Shown here: positions 17,524 to 27,000 of the stretch, one piece after another
How the letters are laid out: every line of letters starts with the position of its first letter
How positions within the stretch are numbered: the stretch's first letter is position 1
NCBI RefSeq assembly: GCF_002368095.1
Contig: NZ_AP018227.1
Location: 7,580,123-7,644,122, forward strand
DNA length: 64,000 nucleotides
Origin: Calothrix parasitica NIES-267
GTDB taxonomy: Bacteria; Cyanobacteriota; Cyanobacteriia; Cyanobacteriales; Nostocaceae
Reading direction: 5' to 3'
Made by a program: the position numbers and the translations under genes
The notes under the pieces: generated by a model
Told to the model about the DNA's origin: nothing
The model's input: only the letters and a program-made list of their open reading frames with translations
The model's database searches: none

Positions 17524-18465
17524 ATGACAAACACGAAACAATCTATATCTGCTTTTCTCGGTTTATGTATTGGAGATGCATTAGGAGTACCTGTAGAATT
17601 TACAAGTAGAGCCGAAAGAGCGAAATCCCCAGTAACATCAATGCTGGGTTACGGAACTTGGGATGTACCTGCTGGAACATGGTCTGATGACAGTTCTTTA
17701 ACTTTTTTTTTGGCTGAATCTCTTTGTAAAGGATTTTCGCTCGATGATATTGCAAACTCTTTTTATTCTTGGTATCACAAAGGTTTTTGGACAGCTACAG
17801 GAGAAGTTTTTGATATTGGTAATACGACGTTTTTAGCGATTGCTGATTTTAAGCGTGGTGTTCCACCTTTACAAGCTGGGGGAAAAAGCGAAAACAGTAA
17901 TGGAAACGGTTCTTTGATGAGAATTTTACCAATGGCTTACTGTTATCAAAAATTGAATTTTTCAGAACTTATTTCTCGCACTCATCACGTTTCTTGCATT
18001 ACTCACGCGCATCTTAGGTCTCAAATGGCTTGTGGAATTTATATAAGTATTGCAATTTCTTTGTTGGAAGGAGAAAAACCACAAGCAGCTTACGAACAGG
18101 GATTAGAAAGAATAAAACCAATTTATTCTCAGCCAGAATATAGTGTTGAAATATCGCATTTTGATAAAGTATTTAGCGGTCAAATTGGTAAATTATGTAT
18201 AGATGAAATTCAATCTGGTGGTTATGTAATACACACACTTGAAGCGTCTTTATGGTGTCTATTAAACAGTTCATCTTATTCAGAGGCAGTGTTAAAAGCC
18301 GTTAATTTGGGAGGAGACACCGATACAACAGCCGCTGTAACTGGTGGTTTAGCTGGAATTTATTACGGTATCGAAAATATCCCCAAAGAATGGATTGAGC
18401 AAATTGCTCGCAAACAAGACATTATAGATTTAGCTGCGCGCTTTGATACTGCGGTTTCTAATTAG
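17524..18465 (+). CDS. ADP-ribosylglycohydrolase (DraG-like) family protein
   Basis: ADP-ribosylglycohydrolases remove ADP-ribose from proteins or small molecules using a binuclear metal centre. The 313-residue protein from ATG 17524 shows GLCIGDALGVPVEF, the metal motif WSDDSSL, GNGSLMRILP, and the C-terminal metal motif LGGDTDTTAAVTGGLAG. The motifs are complete, so the enzyme is likely active. A longer frame upstream to 17362 runs through a GC-rich repeat and is not credible. DraG in diazotrophs reactivates nitrogenase reductase, but this broad family also acts on other targets, and no DraT is nearby. Confidence 0.9.
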   Translation: MTNTKQSISAFLGLCIGDALGVPVEFTSRAERAKSPVTSMLGYGTWDVPAGTWSDDSSLTFFLAESLCKGFSLDDIANSFYSWYHKGFWTATGEVFDIGNTTFLAIADFKRGVPPLQAGGKSENSNGNGSLMRILPMAYCYQKLNFSELISRTHHVSCITHAHLRSQMACGIYISIAISLLEGEKPQAAYEQGLERIKPIYSQPEYSVEISHFDKVFSGQIGKLCIDEIQSGGYVIHTLEASLWCLLNSSSYSEAVLKAVNLGGDTDTTAAVTGGLAGIYYGIENIPKEWIEQIARKQDIIDLAARFDTAVSN

Positions 18466-18628
18466 GAGTAATGAGTAGCGGGTAATAAGAGTTAAGAGTT
18501 AGGAGTGAGGAACTAAGAGTAACGAGTCGCGAGTAATAAGAGTTAAGAGTGAGGAGTTAAGAGTAGCGAGTAGCGAGTTAAAAGGTAATTATTGTACCAA
18601 TTACCAATCTCCAATCCCCAATTCATTA
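18466..18628. repeat. heptamer-type tandem repeats (STRR)
   Basis: Degenerate runs of GAGTTAA, GAGTAGC and GAGTAAT followed by ATTACCA/ATCCCCA units fill the convergent gap between the ADP-ribosylglycohydrolase and cutA. Confidence 0.8.
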
Positions 18629-18949
18629 TTAACTGACCTGCTGTGCAATCCACTGTAGATAAGGTTGATGACCTTTCAAAATAGGTAAAGCAATTATCTC
18701 GGGTACTTCGTAGGAATGAAGTTCGAGTATTTTTGCTTCTAAAGTCGGAAATCTAGTTAAATCGGTTTTTATAAAAAGCTGCCATTCTTGGTCTTTATTA
18801 ACTTTGCCTTGCCAAGTGTAAATTGAGTTTATGGGAGAAAAACTAACGCAAGCAGCGAGTTTGACTTCTACTAAAACGCTGGCAATTTTTTCTGCTTCTT
18901 CTTGAGAAGCAGTTGTAACCATTACTATACCGTAATCGGTATTATCCAT
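18629..18949 (-). CDS. cutA: divalent-cation tolerance protein CutA
   Basis: A 106-residue CutA1 protein, a trimeric PII-like fold. The family pattern is complete: VMVTTASQEEAEKIASVLVEVKLAACVSF, SIYTWQGKV, EWQLFIKTDLTRF, and HSYEVPEIIALPI, ending WIAQQVS. CutA1 was linked to copper tolerance in E. coli, but its role in cyanobacteria is unclear and may concern trimer-based sensing. It is a single gene with a repeat tract at its 3' side. Confidence 0.95.
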   Translation of the reverse strand: MDNTDYGIVMVTTASQEEAEKIASVLVEVKLAACVSFSPINSIYTWQGKVNKDQEWQLFIKTDLTRFPTLEAKILELHSYEVPEIIALPILKGHQPYLQWIAQQVS

Positions 18950-19119
18950 GAAGTTAGAAAAAAGTAGATGTACACCAGTGAAAATAATCCGTAGTCGATA
19001 GTGCTAATCACAAATTAACTAATTACACATTAATCAATCACAAATTAACAATATCGCTATGGCAAGGAAGAATCCACAACACAGAATTTTGCTTTTCCCA
19101 ATCAAAGAGTGACAGTTAA

Positions 19120-20169
19120 TCAAACGGAAGATAATGAATATACTTGTCCATCAATTAACAATCTGGTGATACCTTTAGCTTGTAGTTGATAACGAGCTTT
19201 GTGTAACACCTTGCTGTCAGGTACTTTGATGACGCGATCGCGTTTTGAGGAAAAGCGTTTTGCGACTCGATGGTTATCGAAGACGGGTAAAGTTGTTTCC
19301 TGAGTTTCTGGGCTGGGAATTTCTCCTAAGTCGCTAAATTCCCTGAGCGGACGAGTAATTAGTTCTGCGGCTCTATCGATGACTATATAGCAGGTTCTAG
19401 GCAAAGGAGCAGCGGATAGGGGTAGAACTCGAACTGAAGGCTCATTAGACCTAGTTCTGGGGATAAAACGAGTAGGTGGCTCGAAATCGTCATCGTCATC
19501 GTCATCATCAAAATCGTCATCTTCGAGTAAATCGTCTAAATCTTCCAAGTCATCGGAATCATCGATTTCCTCACCAAACATTTCCGCTATGACTTTGGCT
19601 TCAGTGCGGTCATTATCTAATAGCGGACTGGGAATACTTTTGAGTTGAGGAGGACTAGGAATACTTTTTACTTCTTTTTCCTTTTGTCTTTCTTCCAATA
19701 GTTCCAATTGTTCGGCTACTGGGAAAAGCTTTTGAGAAGGAACTGAAGTTGGTGCAGAAGAACGTCGTTTTACCCTTCGAGGTGCTTCGGTTGTCTTATT
19801 AACCTTCCTAAGTATAGGTTGCTTATTAACAACAACTTTTTCTTCATCTGGTTCTTTTTCTTCTGTTTCCTCAACAGCTATTTCTTTAACTTCAGGCTTG
19901 GAACTATCCTCCTGTTCGCTCTCCGAATTACCATCTTCAAAAGAGGGAATATTCTCATAGCTGACTTGTGCCCGACCTTCAGGGGTTCTAGCAGCACGCT
20001 TTAAAGAAACCAAGTACTCATACTCGTCTTCAGGCAAAGTACTTTTGAGTAAGCGACTAATAGTAGAATTGCTTACACCATAGCGCTCTGCCAGAGTAGA
20101 AGTAGTTTCGGCGCTTTCTCGGTACAACTTGAGAATTTCTTTTTTGTCAGATTCTGTTAGTTTTCTCAC
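19120..20169 (-). CDS. HTH protein with long acidic linker
   Basis: A 349-residue protein. Residues about 3-45 form a helix-turn-helix of the transposase/Hin-like kind (DKKEILKLYRESAETTSTLAERYGVSNSTISRLL). The middle is low complexity: Glu/Lys/Pro-rich and then a near-continuous Asp/Glu run of about 35 residues. The C-terminal about 90 residues look folded (PRTCYIVIDRAAELITRPL ... KGITRLLIDGQVYSLSSV). The architecture suggests a DNA-binding regulator or nucleoid-associated protein rather than a transposase, since no catalytic domain exists. A HIP1 octamer lies inside the gene. No functional family is recognised. Confidence 0.65.
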   Translation of the reverse strand: MRKLTESDKKEILKLYRESAETTSTLAERYGVSNSTISRLLKSTLPEDEYEYLVSLKRAARTPEGRAQVSYENIPSFEDGNSESEQEDSSKPEVKEIAVEETEEKEPDEEKVVVNKQPILRKVNKTTEAPRRVKRRSSAPTSVPSQKLFPVAEQLELLEERQKEKEVKSIPSPPQLKSIPSPLLDNDRTEAKVIAEMFGEEIDDSDDLEDLDDLLEDDDFDDDDDDDDFEPPTRFIPRTRSNEPSVRVLPLSAAPLPRTCYIVIDRAAELITRPLREFSDLGEIPSPETQETTLPVFDNHRVAKRFSSKRDRVIKVPDSKVLHKARYQLQAKGITRLLIDGQVYSLSSV

Positions 20170-20199
20170 GATAAATGTAGACCCCCAACGTTGTTTTTT

Positions 20200-21105
20200 C
20201 TAAGTTCGTTTGCGTCCGCGCTCTCGTCGCGAACGTTTTGATGAAGCTTCAAACTCTAGAGCTGCGCCCATCCCGAATAAAACTCCACTCAACACCCAAC
20301 CTACCTCTAACAGACCTCCACTTTCATAAAAAGCAAATTTAGTTTCAGCCCACTTAGCCCATATATCTGCAATGTAAAGCGAAAACGTTGCGACTGCAAT
20401 CATTTGCCAAGGCAAAGAAGCTCGTCCACCCCAGAAAGCAAGTAGCAAACTAGTCGCAATAATTAATAGTAATACGTCGCTGACTACGTAAAACCAATTT
20501 AAAAATGTGCCAGCTTGTTCTTTCCATCCAGAAACGACTTCTGTAGCAGCTGCCGTTGCTGTTGGATCTGGCTGACTAATTAGCCATGCCAACGCGCTAC
20601 CAAAGGCAGCAATCGCTAATACAATTATCCACTGCCAAGCTTCTAAATTGATTCTTCTCGAAGCTACTGCTAGTATCATACCGATGCCAACAAATAAATA
20701 AGTTACTACAAAAAATATATCGGCAACAGAGGGAGTTGGGTCTTGTTGTAAAATAATTTCTATATAGCCAAAAACAATCCCTCCCAAACAATAAGACAGC
20801 ATACCTATACCAAATAGCAGCCAAACGTTTCTGCCGCTGACAATTTGGCGACTGCGCCAATTTCTTAGACATAAAATTCCCGCACTCAGGTAAGCTACCG
20901 CTTCAAAAATATTTGTGCCAGTGATGTACCAGCTAGCGCGTCTTAGATTGTCACCATCTGGGCTGGCTACTTCGGTCGGAACTTCAGCGCTGAAAAGTAA
21001 AAAATACAGTAGCGCTAAAATACCCCAAGTAATATTAGCTAGGATAATGTTCTGAGTGTTAAACCACGATTTTGGACTTTTGGACTGTTTGTAAATGCTG
21101 CTCAT
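20200..21105 (-). CDS. polytopic membrane protein, unknown
   Basis: A 301-residue protein with about eight to nine hydrophobic helices from residue 22 to 285 and a short basic tail (SSKRSRRERGRKRT). It begins with a soluble stretch MSSIYKQSKSPKSWFNTQN. A loop PSPDGDNLRRASWYITGTN-like segment follows the first helix. No catalytic motif is visible. It lies 30 bp upstream of the HTH-acidic protein on the same strand, so the two are probably cotranscribed. Confidence 0.6.
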   Translation of the reverse strand: MSSIYKQSKSPKSWFNTQNIILANITWGILALLYFLLFSAEVPTEVASPDGDNLRRASWYITGTNIFEAVAYLSAGILCLRNWRSRQIVSGRNVWLLFGIGMLSYCLGGIVFGYIEIILQQDPTPSVADIFFVVTYLFVGIGMILAVASRRINLEAWQWIIVLAIAAFGSALAWLISQPDPTATAAATEVVSGWKEQAGTFLNWFYVVSDVLLLIIATSLLLAFWGGRASLPWQMIAVATFSLYIADIWAKWAETKFAFYESGGLLEVGWVLSGVLFGMGAALEFEASSKRSRRERGRKRT

Positions 21106-21248
21106 TTATAATTTACCGTGTTTATGCATTTAGCTTCATAATGCGAGACTATAAATTATGTAAGTCAGGTAAACCCTGCATTGCGACTGCATTGTATGCA
21201 ACCTGACAAATTTACACAATCGAATCGCTACATAAAAATGCTTATGTG

Positions 21249-21908
21249 CTAATGCCACAGTTTACTCAGTGAAGAATCTTTTAGCCAATTCATAAATATT
21301 GTCCTTTCCGGTACAGACATATCTTGTAAAGTGTCCATTACCTGATGAGCAAAACTGGAACTACCAAAATAAGCTTTACCCAATCGATGTAAGTCTTCAA
21401 GGAATACAGTTAGATAATCTTCTTGCCAGAAAGGAATTTCAATCGGTTCTAAAGGATTAATGTTTAATAAATAGTCAATCGCATTTGGTGAAGACGCTGC
21501 GGGAAATTGCCATCGACTCAAAATATTTGAAATTTCTTTTTTAAACGAACCTGCTTGTTTTGCACCAAGAAATTCTTCAATATCCATGTACACTGCTTGC
21601 AACAGCAGAATACTAGCAACTGTCAAAATCTTATTATTTCCCTGAGTGCTTGCTTCACTGTCAAGCTGGTCTAAACGAATTTTTCCCCAAACGCTAAAGC
21701 GCTCAACTTCGTGCAACAACACGCAGGCTTTGCCCCGATTATCCGTTAACTCCCGCCATAAAGCCATGGCTTTTTCTTCTTCACTAGCTTTAAACAAGCT
21801 AATCAACCGAAAAGTTTGTCCTTGATAATGAAGAACTGGCACCTGCTGGTCGCGCTTAGGATGTACGATACTTGATATTTCAACGTCTTGTCGTTTCAAA
21901 ATAAACAT
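21249..21908 (-). CDS. conserved cyanobacterial-type soluble protein, unknown
   Basis: A 219-residue soluble protein beginning MFILKRQDVEISSIVHPKRDQQVPVLHYQGQ-like sequence, then RLISLFKASEEEKAMALWRELTDN and ERFSVWGKIRLDQL, with a helical C-terminal half. It has no signal peptide, membrane segment or catalytic motif. The pattern looks like a conserved family of photosynthetic bacteria, but I cannot name a function. It is the first gene of a same-strand run with the two unknown proteins downstream. Confidence 0.65.
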   Translation of the reverse strand: MFILKRQDVEISSIVHPKRDQQVPVLHYQGQTFRLISLFKASEEEKAMALWRELTDNRGKACVLLHEVERFSVWGKIRLDQLDSEASTQGNNKILTVASILLLQAVYMDIEEFLGAKQAGSFKKEISNILSRWQFPAASSPNAIDYLLNINPLEPIEIPFWQEDYLTVFLEDLHRLGKAYFGSSSFAHQVMDTLQDMSVPERTIFMNWLKDSSLSKLWH

Positions 21909-22021
21909 GAAATTTTTAGATAACTCCTCACCGAGGCATTTTTTATATATGTATGGTTTTTATGCACTGCGATATAATAATGCTGCTATATTAACCAACG
22001 CTTTGTAATAATTGACGGGCA

Positions 22022-22060
22022 CCCTTAAAAGTTTTTTCAGAAGGAAAAAACTTTTAAGGG
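22022..22060. repeat. perfect 17-bp inverted repeat hairpin
   Basis: CCCTTAAAAGTTTTTTC (22022-22038) pairs without mismatch with 22044-22060 around a 5-base loop AGAAG. It lies in the 361-bp gap (21909-22269) between the starts of a minus-strand gene and the plus-strand tRNA, where a terminator is not expected. The rest of the gap is AT-rich and empty. Confidence 0.8.
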
Positions 22061-22269
22061 AACCCTTGACGCTTTGAGTTACGACAACACAATATACCTG
22101 AGTTATACCCTTTATGTCCGGATTTTTATGTAACTTTATAGTCAATCAAATGACATTTTATCTCCATTTTTCTCAAAAATCATTATTTTTATTGCTTTTC
22201 TTTTAAATAAATGTTATCCTTTACAAGCCAACTCTGATAGTGAGTTAAGCAGTTTAATTTAAATTATTT

Positions 22270-22343
22270 GGGTGCGTAGCTCAGCTGGATAGAGCAACTG
22301 CCTTCTAAGCAGTCGGTCGCAGGTTCGAGTCCTGCCGCACCCG
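22270..22343 (+). tRNA. tRNA-Arg (anticodon TCT)
   Basis: A complete 74-nt cloverleaf: acceptor GGGTGCG/CGCACCC, D-arm GCTC-AGCTGGAT-AGAGC, anticodon stem ACTGC/GCAGT with loop CTTCTAA, and T-arm GCAGG-TTCGAGT-CCTGC. The discriminator is G and no CCA is encoded. A short T-run follows. Confidence 0.97.
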
Positions 22344-22564
22344 TTTTTACTGTTAATAGTTATTTAATAATTAGTTACCAGATAATTATTTATTGTTTGT
22401 AGTAAGTCGTTTATCGATTTACTATAGTTTTTTAGTTGACATCTTATTATTCCACTTCATTTGAATAGGTCTGGATGCACTTTTCATCCAAATCGAGATT
22501 GAAATCAAATTTAAATGGTACTTTTGGGTATGTTAAAGAATACACATCTTATTAAGTACTGATA

Positions 22565-24817
22565 ATGCCTGCTAATTTTATCCAGCGGTTGTTCTCTAAA
22601 GCTGTTGCTAAGACCTGCTCGCAATCAACAAATAAATCTTCTCTCACGCGAAAGATTCTTTTAAATATGGCTTTACGGATAACGATTGTAGTTTTGATAT
22701 CTACAATCATTAGCTATCTTCACGTAATGTCAAATTTGGAAATCCAGACGAAACAACAATTAGATAAATATATTACTCAAAGAGGTCAGCGGGAAAGCTT
22801 TATCTTCCAATTATCCCAGGATAATGTAAAACTTTTGAGTAAGAATCTCTTGCAGGAAATTAAACAACCAATAGCAAAATATTCAAATGCTGAATTTAAC
22901 CGTATTTACTCTACTTGGGATGATGGAACAATTAGAAATTTTCCTCAACATAGACCTATAGAGGAATTTGATACAGTTAGTTTTCCTAGTTCTTTTATGG
23001 GTAAAAATATCAAAATCGGCGATAAATATAAACAAGTTTTACTTACTGCTTATAAATTAGTTAATGGCTATGGTCATGCATGGAATAATCGTTTTGTATG
23101 TACATATTTTATTACTTCTAATAACTCTATAGTTGGCTATGGAGAAGGAATGCCTTGGGCGTTGCAAGCTAAGCCAGATTTGAATCTGAATCAAGAAGAA
23201 TATTATTACTCAGCCGATGCAAAACATAATCCAGAAAGAAAATCAGTTTTGACTAGTTTATATTATGATGTTACCGCAAATGATTGGAGGGTTTCGACTT
23301 TAAATCCAGCTTATGATAATGACAATAATCTTATAGGTGTTGCCGGTCAAGATATTGTACTCTCTGACTTAATGAAGAACACAATAAATGATAGATTGCC
23401 AGGAACCTATAATTTAATCTTTCATAAAAATGGTCGTTTAATAGCGCATCCTAAATACATGAAAGAAATTATGGAAGCGCAGGGAAAATTAAGTATTCAG
23501 GAGCTAAATAACCAAGCATTGAGCCATACTTTTGAAATTATTAAGCAACAAGATAGTAATTCTGGCGTACTTGAAAATATCAAAGATAAGACATATTTAG
23601 GGTTTTCTCGTCTTAAAAGTACCGATTGGTATTTTGTTACAGTTTATCCCAAGTCATTACTTTCTAGTTTTGCGATTGGAACAATTAAATTTATTTTGAT
23701 AGCAGCACTAATATCTCTGATAATTGAAATAGTATTATTATTCTCAGTTTTACATAAAGAAATTGCTAAGCCTTTAAATGAATTAATTACGGTTGCTGAT
23801 GATATTTCAGCAGGTCAATTGGATATCAATCTGGAGTTAAAGCGAGAAGACGAAATTGGTAGACTTGCGACTTCACTTAATATCATGGCAACTCAGTTAA
23901 ATACAACTTTTAGTAATTTAGAAAATGCTAAAGCAGAACTAGAAAATAAAGTTGAAGAACGTACTCAAGAATTGCAAAAGACTTTAGTCAATTTGCGAAA
24001 TACTCAAGCACAGATGCTACAAGCCGAAAAAATGTCCGCTCTCGGACAAACAGTAGCTGGTGTAGCTCATGAAATAAATAATCCAGTTAATTTTATTCAC
24101 GCAAATATTGAATATATTGACACTTATGTTAAAGACTTATTAGAATTAGTTGCATTTTACCAAGAATATTATCCTGAAACACCAGAATTGTTACAAGAGA
24201 AAATAGATAAAATTGATTTAGAATTCATCAAAGAAGATTCTGTCAAAATACTTGCATCAATGAATATTGGCAGCATCCGCATTCGAGAAATTGTTAAGTC
24301 ACTGCGGAGCTTTTCGCGTTTAGATGAAGCCGATTACAAACAAGTTGATATTCACCAAGGAATCGACAATACTTTACTAATTTTAAAGCATCGTTTAAAA
24401 CACAATTCGACTCAATCTGAGATTCAAATTATTAAAGATTACGCCCTAATTCCTTTGGTTGAGTGTTATGCAGGTAAACTAAATCAAGTTTTCATGAATA
24501 TCTTAGGGAATGCAATTGATGCATTAAGTGAATTGAGAACATCCGATACAATTGCTACAATTTCTATCTCAACACAAGTTATTGATAAAAATTGGGTCAA
24601 AATTTGTATTGCTGATAATGGTACGGGAATAAATGAAGAAGTGAGTAAGAATATATTTAACCCGTTTTTTACTACTAAACCTGTTGGAAAAGGTACGGGA
24701 TTGGGTTTGTCAATTAGCTATCAAATTATTGTCGAAACTCATAAAGGAAAAATCTACTGCGATTCTGAATTAGGGAAAGGTACTAAATTTGTAATTGAGA
24801 TTCCGATTCGTCAGTGA
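22565..24817 (+). CDS. sensor histidine kinase: periplasmic Cache domain, HAMP, HATPase
   Basis: A 750-residue membrane kinase. Helix 1 lies at about 35-60. A large extracytoplasmic domain of about 310 residues has Cache features (NDWRVSTLNPAYD, LIGVAGQDIVLSDL, FHKNGRLIAHP, STDWYFVTVYPKSLL). Helix 2 lies at about 370-396, then HAMP, then a coiled coil. The phospho-acceptor is H502 in VAGVAHEINNPVNFI. The ATP-binding part shows NAIDALSE, DNGTGI and KPVGKGTGLGLSIS. Cache domains usually bind amino acids or other small solutes. No response regulator is adjacent, so it is an orphan kinase. Confidence 0.92.
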   Translation: MPANFIQRLFSKAVAKTCSQSTNKSSLTRKILLNMALRITIVVLISTIISYLHVMSNLEIQTKQQLDKYITQRGQRESFIFQLSQDNVKLLSKNLLQEIKQPIAKYSNAEFNRIYSTWDDGTIRNFPQHRPIEEFDTVSFPSSFMGKNIKIGDKYKQVLLTAYKLVNGYGHAWNNRFVCTYFITSNNSIVGYGEGMPWALQAKPDLNLNQEEYYYSADAKHNPERKSVLTSLYYDVTANDWRVSTLNPAYDNDNNLIGVAGQDIVLSDLMKNTINDRLPGTYNLIFHKNGRLIAHPKYMKEIMEAQGKLSIQELNNQALSHTFEIIKQQDSNSGVLENIKDKTYLGFSRLKSTDWYFVTVYPKSLLSSFAIGTIKFILIAALISLIIEIVLLFSVLHKEIAKPLNELITVADDISAGQLDINLELKREDEIGRLATSLNIMATQLNTTFSNLENAKAELENKVEERTQELQKTLVNLRNTQAQMLQAEKMSALGQTVAGVAHEINNPVNFIHANIEYIDTYVKDLLELVAFYQEYYPETPELLQEKIDKIDLEFIKEDSVKILASMNIGSIRIREIVKSLRSFSRLDEADYKQVDIHQGIDNTLLILKHRLKHNSTQSEIQIIKDYALIPLVECYAGKLNQVFMNILGNAIDALSELRTSDTIATISISTQVIDKNWVKICIADNGTGINEEVSKNIFNPFFTTKPVGKGTGLGLSISYQIIVETHKGKIYCDSELGKGTKFVIEIPIRQ

Positions 24818-24897
24818 TTTTCTGGTGATGTAATCTGAATTACCTGGCTCTTCCGTACAAAATAATGGTGGAAAATAGCAACTCAAATCTCATCAAC

Positions 24898-24933
24898 TAT
24901 AATGAATAATATGTAAATATGTTCATTATTCAT
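24898..24933 (+). promoter_or_regulatory. candidate promoter with palindromic operator of the P450-TetR operon
   Basis: A consensus -10 hexamer TATAAT (24898-24903) overlaps a perfect 9-bp inverted repeat ATGAATAAT (24902-24910) / ATTATTCAT (24925-24933) with a 14-bp spacer, just upstream of the ribosome-binding site GAGGTG. Size and position suit binding of the TetR-family repressor encoded by the second gene of the operon. Confidence 0.55.
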
Positions 24934-24947
24934 CTTTGAGGTGTCTT

Positions 24948-26306
24948 ATGGTTCTCCAGACCCGTAAATCATTACCTACAAAACCCGGTTATCTGCTGTT
25001 TGACTCTAAAGAAATCCAATCAAATATTCTTAACTTCTACAACCGGATGTGGAAGGAGTACGGGGATATTGTACGGTTGCCAATATTGCCAAATTACTCA
25101 TCTTACCTGGTTGCTCATCCAAGCTATGCAGAACATGTTTTATTTACCCATCAAGAGTTGTATTCAAAACCCGACATTATAAACAAACCCTTGAATCTAA
25201 TGATGGGTGAAAGTATTCTTACTGCTGAAGGGGATTCTTGGCTGAAAAATCGTCGATTAATGCAGCCAGCTTTTCATATGAAGCAGCTAGCTAGTTTAGT
25301 TGATGTGATGGTTCGCTGTACGGAATCTTTCATCAAAGAATGGGAAAATAAACCCGATGGTGAAGTAATTGATATTGCTGAAGAAACACTGAAATTAACG
25401 TTGAAAATTGCCGGACAAACTTTATTTAGTAAAGATATCAGTGATGAAGATAATGTTTTAGGTAAAGCTTTTCGTACTGGATATGAATTTATTAACTACA
25501 AGATTAATAATTTATGGACGGAACCTTTATGGGTACCAACATCTAGGAATACAGATTTTAAGAAAGCGAAAAACACTTTAGATGATTTAATCCTAGATAT
25601 AATTAACTATCGTCGCCAAAATTTTAGCGAAAGAAACGATTTACTCTCAATGTTGATGTCAGCAAGAGATGCAGAAACGGGGGAGGGAATGACCGATAAG
25701 CAACTGCAAAATGAAGCAATAACTTTATTAGTTGCAGGACATGAAACTGCTGCATCTAGTTTAGCTTGGACTTGGTATTTATTAGCAGAACATTCCGATA
25801 TTGCTGAAAATTTACAGGATGAATTACGAGCAGTTTTGAATGGTAGTAATCCCAGCTTTGAAAAATTGTCTCAACTAGAATATACCCGCAGAATATTTGA
25901 CGAAACCTTACGTTTATATCCTCCAGCTTGGGGAATAGTAAGAACTCCCAAAAAAGATGACGAAATAAATGGCTATCTAATTCCGAAAAACTCGATTGTC
26001 ACTGTAGGAGCATTTATGGTTCATCGTCACCCCGACTTTTGGCAAAATCCCGATAAGTTTGACCCAGATAACTTTTTACCAGAGAAAGTAAATAAAAGAC
26101 CAAAATTTACTTATTTCCCCTTCGGTGGTGGAAAAAGAATTTGCATCGGTCAAAACTTTGCTTTGATGGAAGCGACAATTATTATGGCTTTAATCAGCCA
26201 GCGATTTAAGTTAGAGTTATTACCAAATCAAAACATAGAAATCGACCCAACTTTTACATTACGTCCTAAGAATGGCATTAAAGTAAAAGTATGGAAACGA
26301 AATTAA
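24948..26306 (+). CDS. cytochrome P450, CYP110-like
   Basis: A 452-residue P450. It has the I-helix oxygen-activation motif AGHETAAS, the ExxR helix ETLRLYPPAWG, and the heme-ligand motif FPFGGGKRICIGQ with Cys399. The N-terminus has no membrane anchor, as usual for bacterial P450s. Overall pattern fits CYP110, the cyanobacterial family acting on long-chain fatty acids or terpenes; the substrate is not determinable here. I chose ATG 24948 because GAGGTG sits just upstream; the frame also opens at a TTG 12 bp earlier. A TetR regulator follows after 6 bp, so the two form an operon. Confidence 0.93.
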   Translation: MVLQTRKSLPTKPGYLLFDSKEIQSNILNFYNRMWKEYGDIVRLPILPNYSSYLVAHPSYAEHVLFTHQELYSKPDIINKPLNLMMGESILTAEGDSWLKNRRLMQPAFHMKQLASLVDVMVRCTESFIKEWENKPDGEVIDIAEETLKLTLKIAGQTLFSKDISDEDNVLGKAFRTGYEFINYKINNLWTEPLWVPTSRNTDFKKAKNTLDDLILDIINYRRQNFSERNDLLSMLMSARDAETGEGMTDKQLQNEAITLLVAGHETAASSLAWTWYLLAEHSDIAENLQDELRAVLNGSNPSFEKLSQLEYTRRIFDETLRLYPPAWGIVRTPKKDDEINGYLIPKNSIVTVGAFMVHRHPDFWQNPDKFDPDNFLPEKVNKRPKFTYFPFGGGKRICIGQNFALMEATIIMALISQRFKLELLPNQNIEIDPTFTLRPKNGIKVKVWKRN

Positions 26307-26312
26307 TTTAGA

Positions 26313-26894
26313 ATGCAAAGACTCGACCCAGAAAAAAGAGCAGCAATTTTAAATGCAGCTAAGCAGCGTCTCCGCAAATACGGAATTCAGAAAACAAAAA
26401 TGCAAGAAATTGCTAAAGATGTTGGTATTGCTGTGGGGACGCTGTATTTATATTTTAAGAATAAGAATGAGGTATTAATTGCTAGCATCGAAGCTTATGG
26501 ACAACAACATATAGCCTATGCAGAAGAAATTTTAAATTCTAAAAAATCTCCACAAGAAAAACTCAAATATTACATAATTAATCGCTTTCGTGTAACTGAA
26601 GATATTAACAATAGCGGTTCTCATGCGGCCGAATTAGTTCGTGCTGTAATGAAACTAAAACCAGATTTAATAGAGGAGCAAAGTAGTTGGACAAGAAAAA
26701 ATGTGTCAAAAATTTTGAGAGAAGGAATTGAAAAGGATTTATTTTGTATAGATAATTTAGAGCGAGATGTAGAAGTATTTTTGCATTCTATTGGTTACTT
26801 TTTCCCATTCGCAACCACAGAACAACACTATCAGATAGAAGAAAAAGATTTAGTCATGGTGATTGACTGGTTTATTGAAAAGTGGTTATGTTGA
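26313..26894 (+). CDS. TetR-family transcriptional repressor
   Basis: A 193-residue TetR protein. The N-terminal HTH is complete (RAAILNAAKQRLRKYGIQKTKMQEIAKDVGIAVGTLYLYFKNKNEVL), and the helical C-terminal half is the ligand-binding and dimer domain. It starts 6 bp after the P450 stop, which implies joint expression. The expected job is ligand-released repression of the P450 operon, with the palindrome at 24902-24933 as the probable operator (inference). Confidence 0.92.
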   Translation: MQRLDPEKRAAILNAAKQRLRKYGIQKTKMQEIAKDVGIAVGTLYLYFKNKNEVLIASIEAYGQQHIAYAEEILNSKKSPQEKLKYYIINRFRVTEDINNSGSHAAELVRAVMKLKPDLIEEQSSWTRKNVSKILREGIEKDLFCIDNLERDVEVFLHSIGYFFPFATTEQHYQIEEKDLVMVIDWFIEKWLC

Positions 26895-27000
26895 TTAATT
26901 TGATTTTGTTTGAGTTGAATTAAAATTTTGATACATTACCCGTATTTAATTTTTTATCAAAACTGGGAATAATAAACTCAAGCATCATATCTTTTTCAAG

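Noticed and set aside
21960-22145. 61-codon minus-strand frame
   Set aside because: It spans the 17-bp hairpin and lacks any family pattern.
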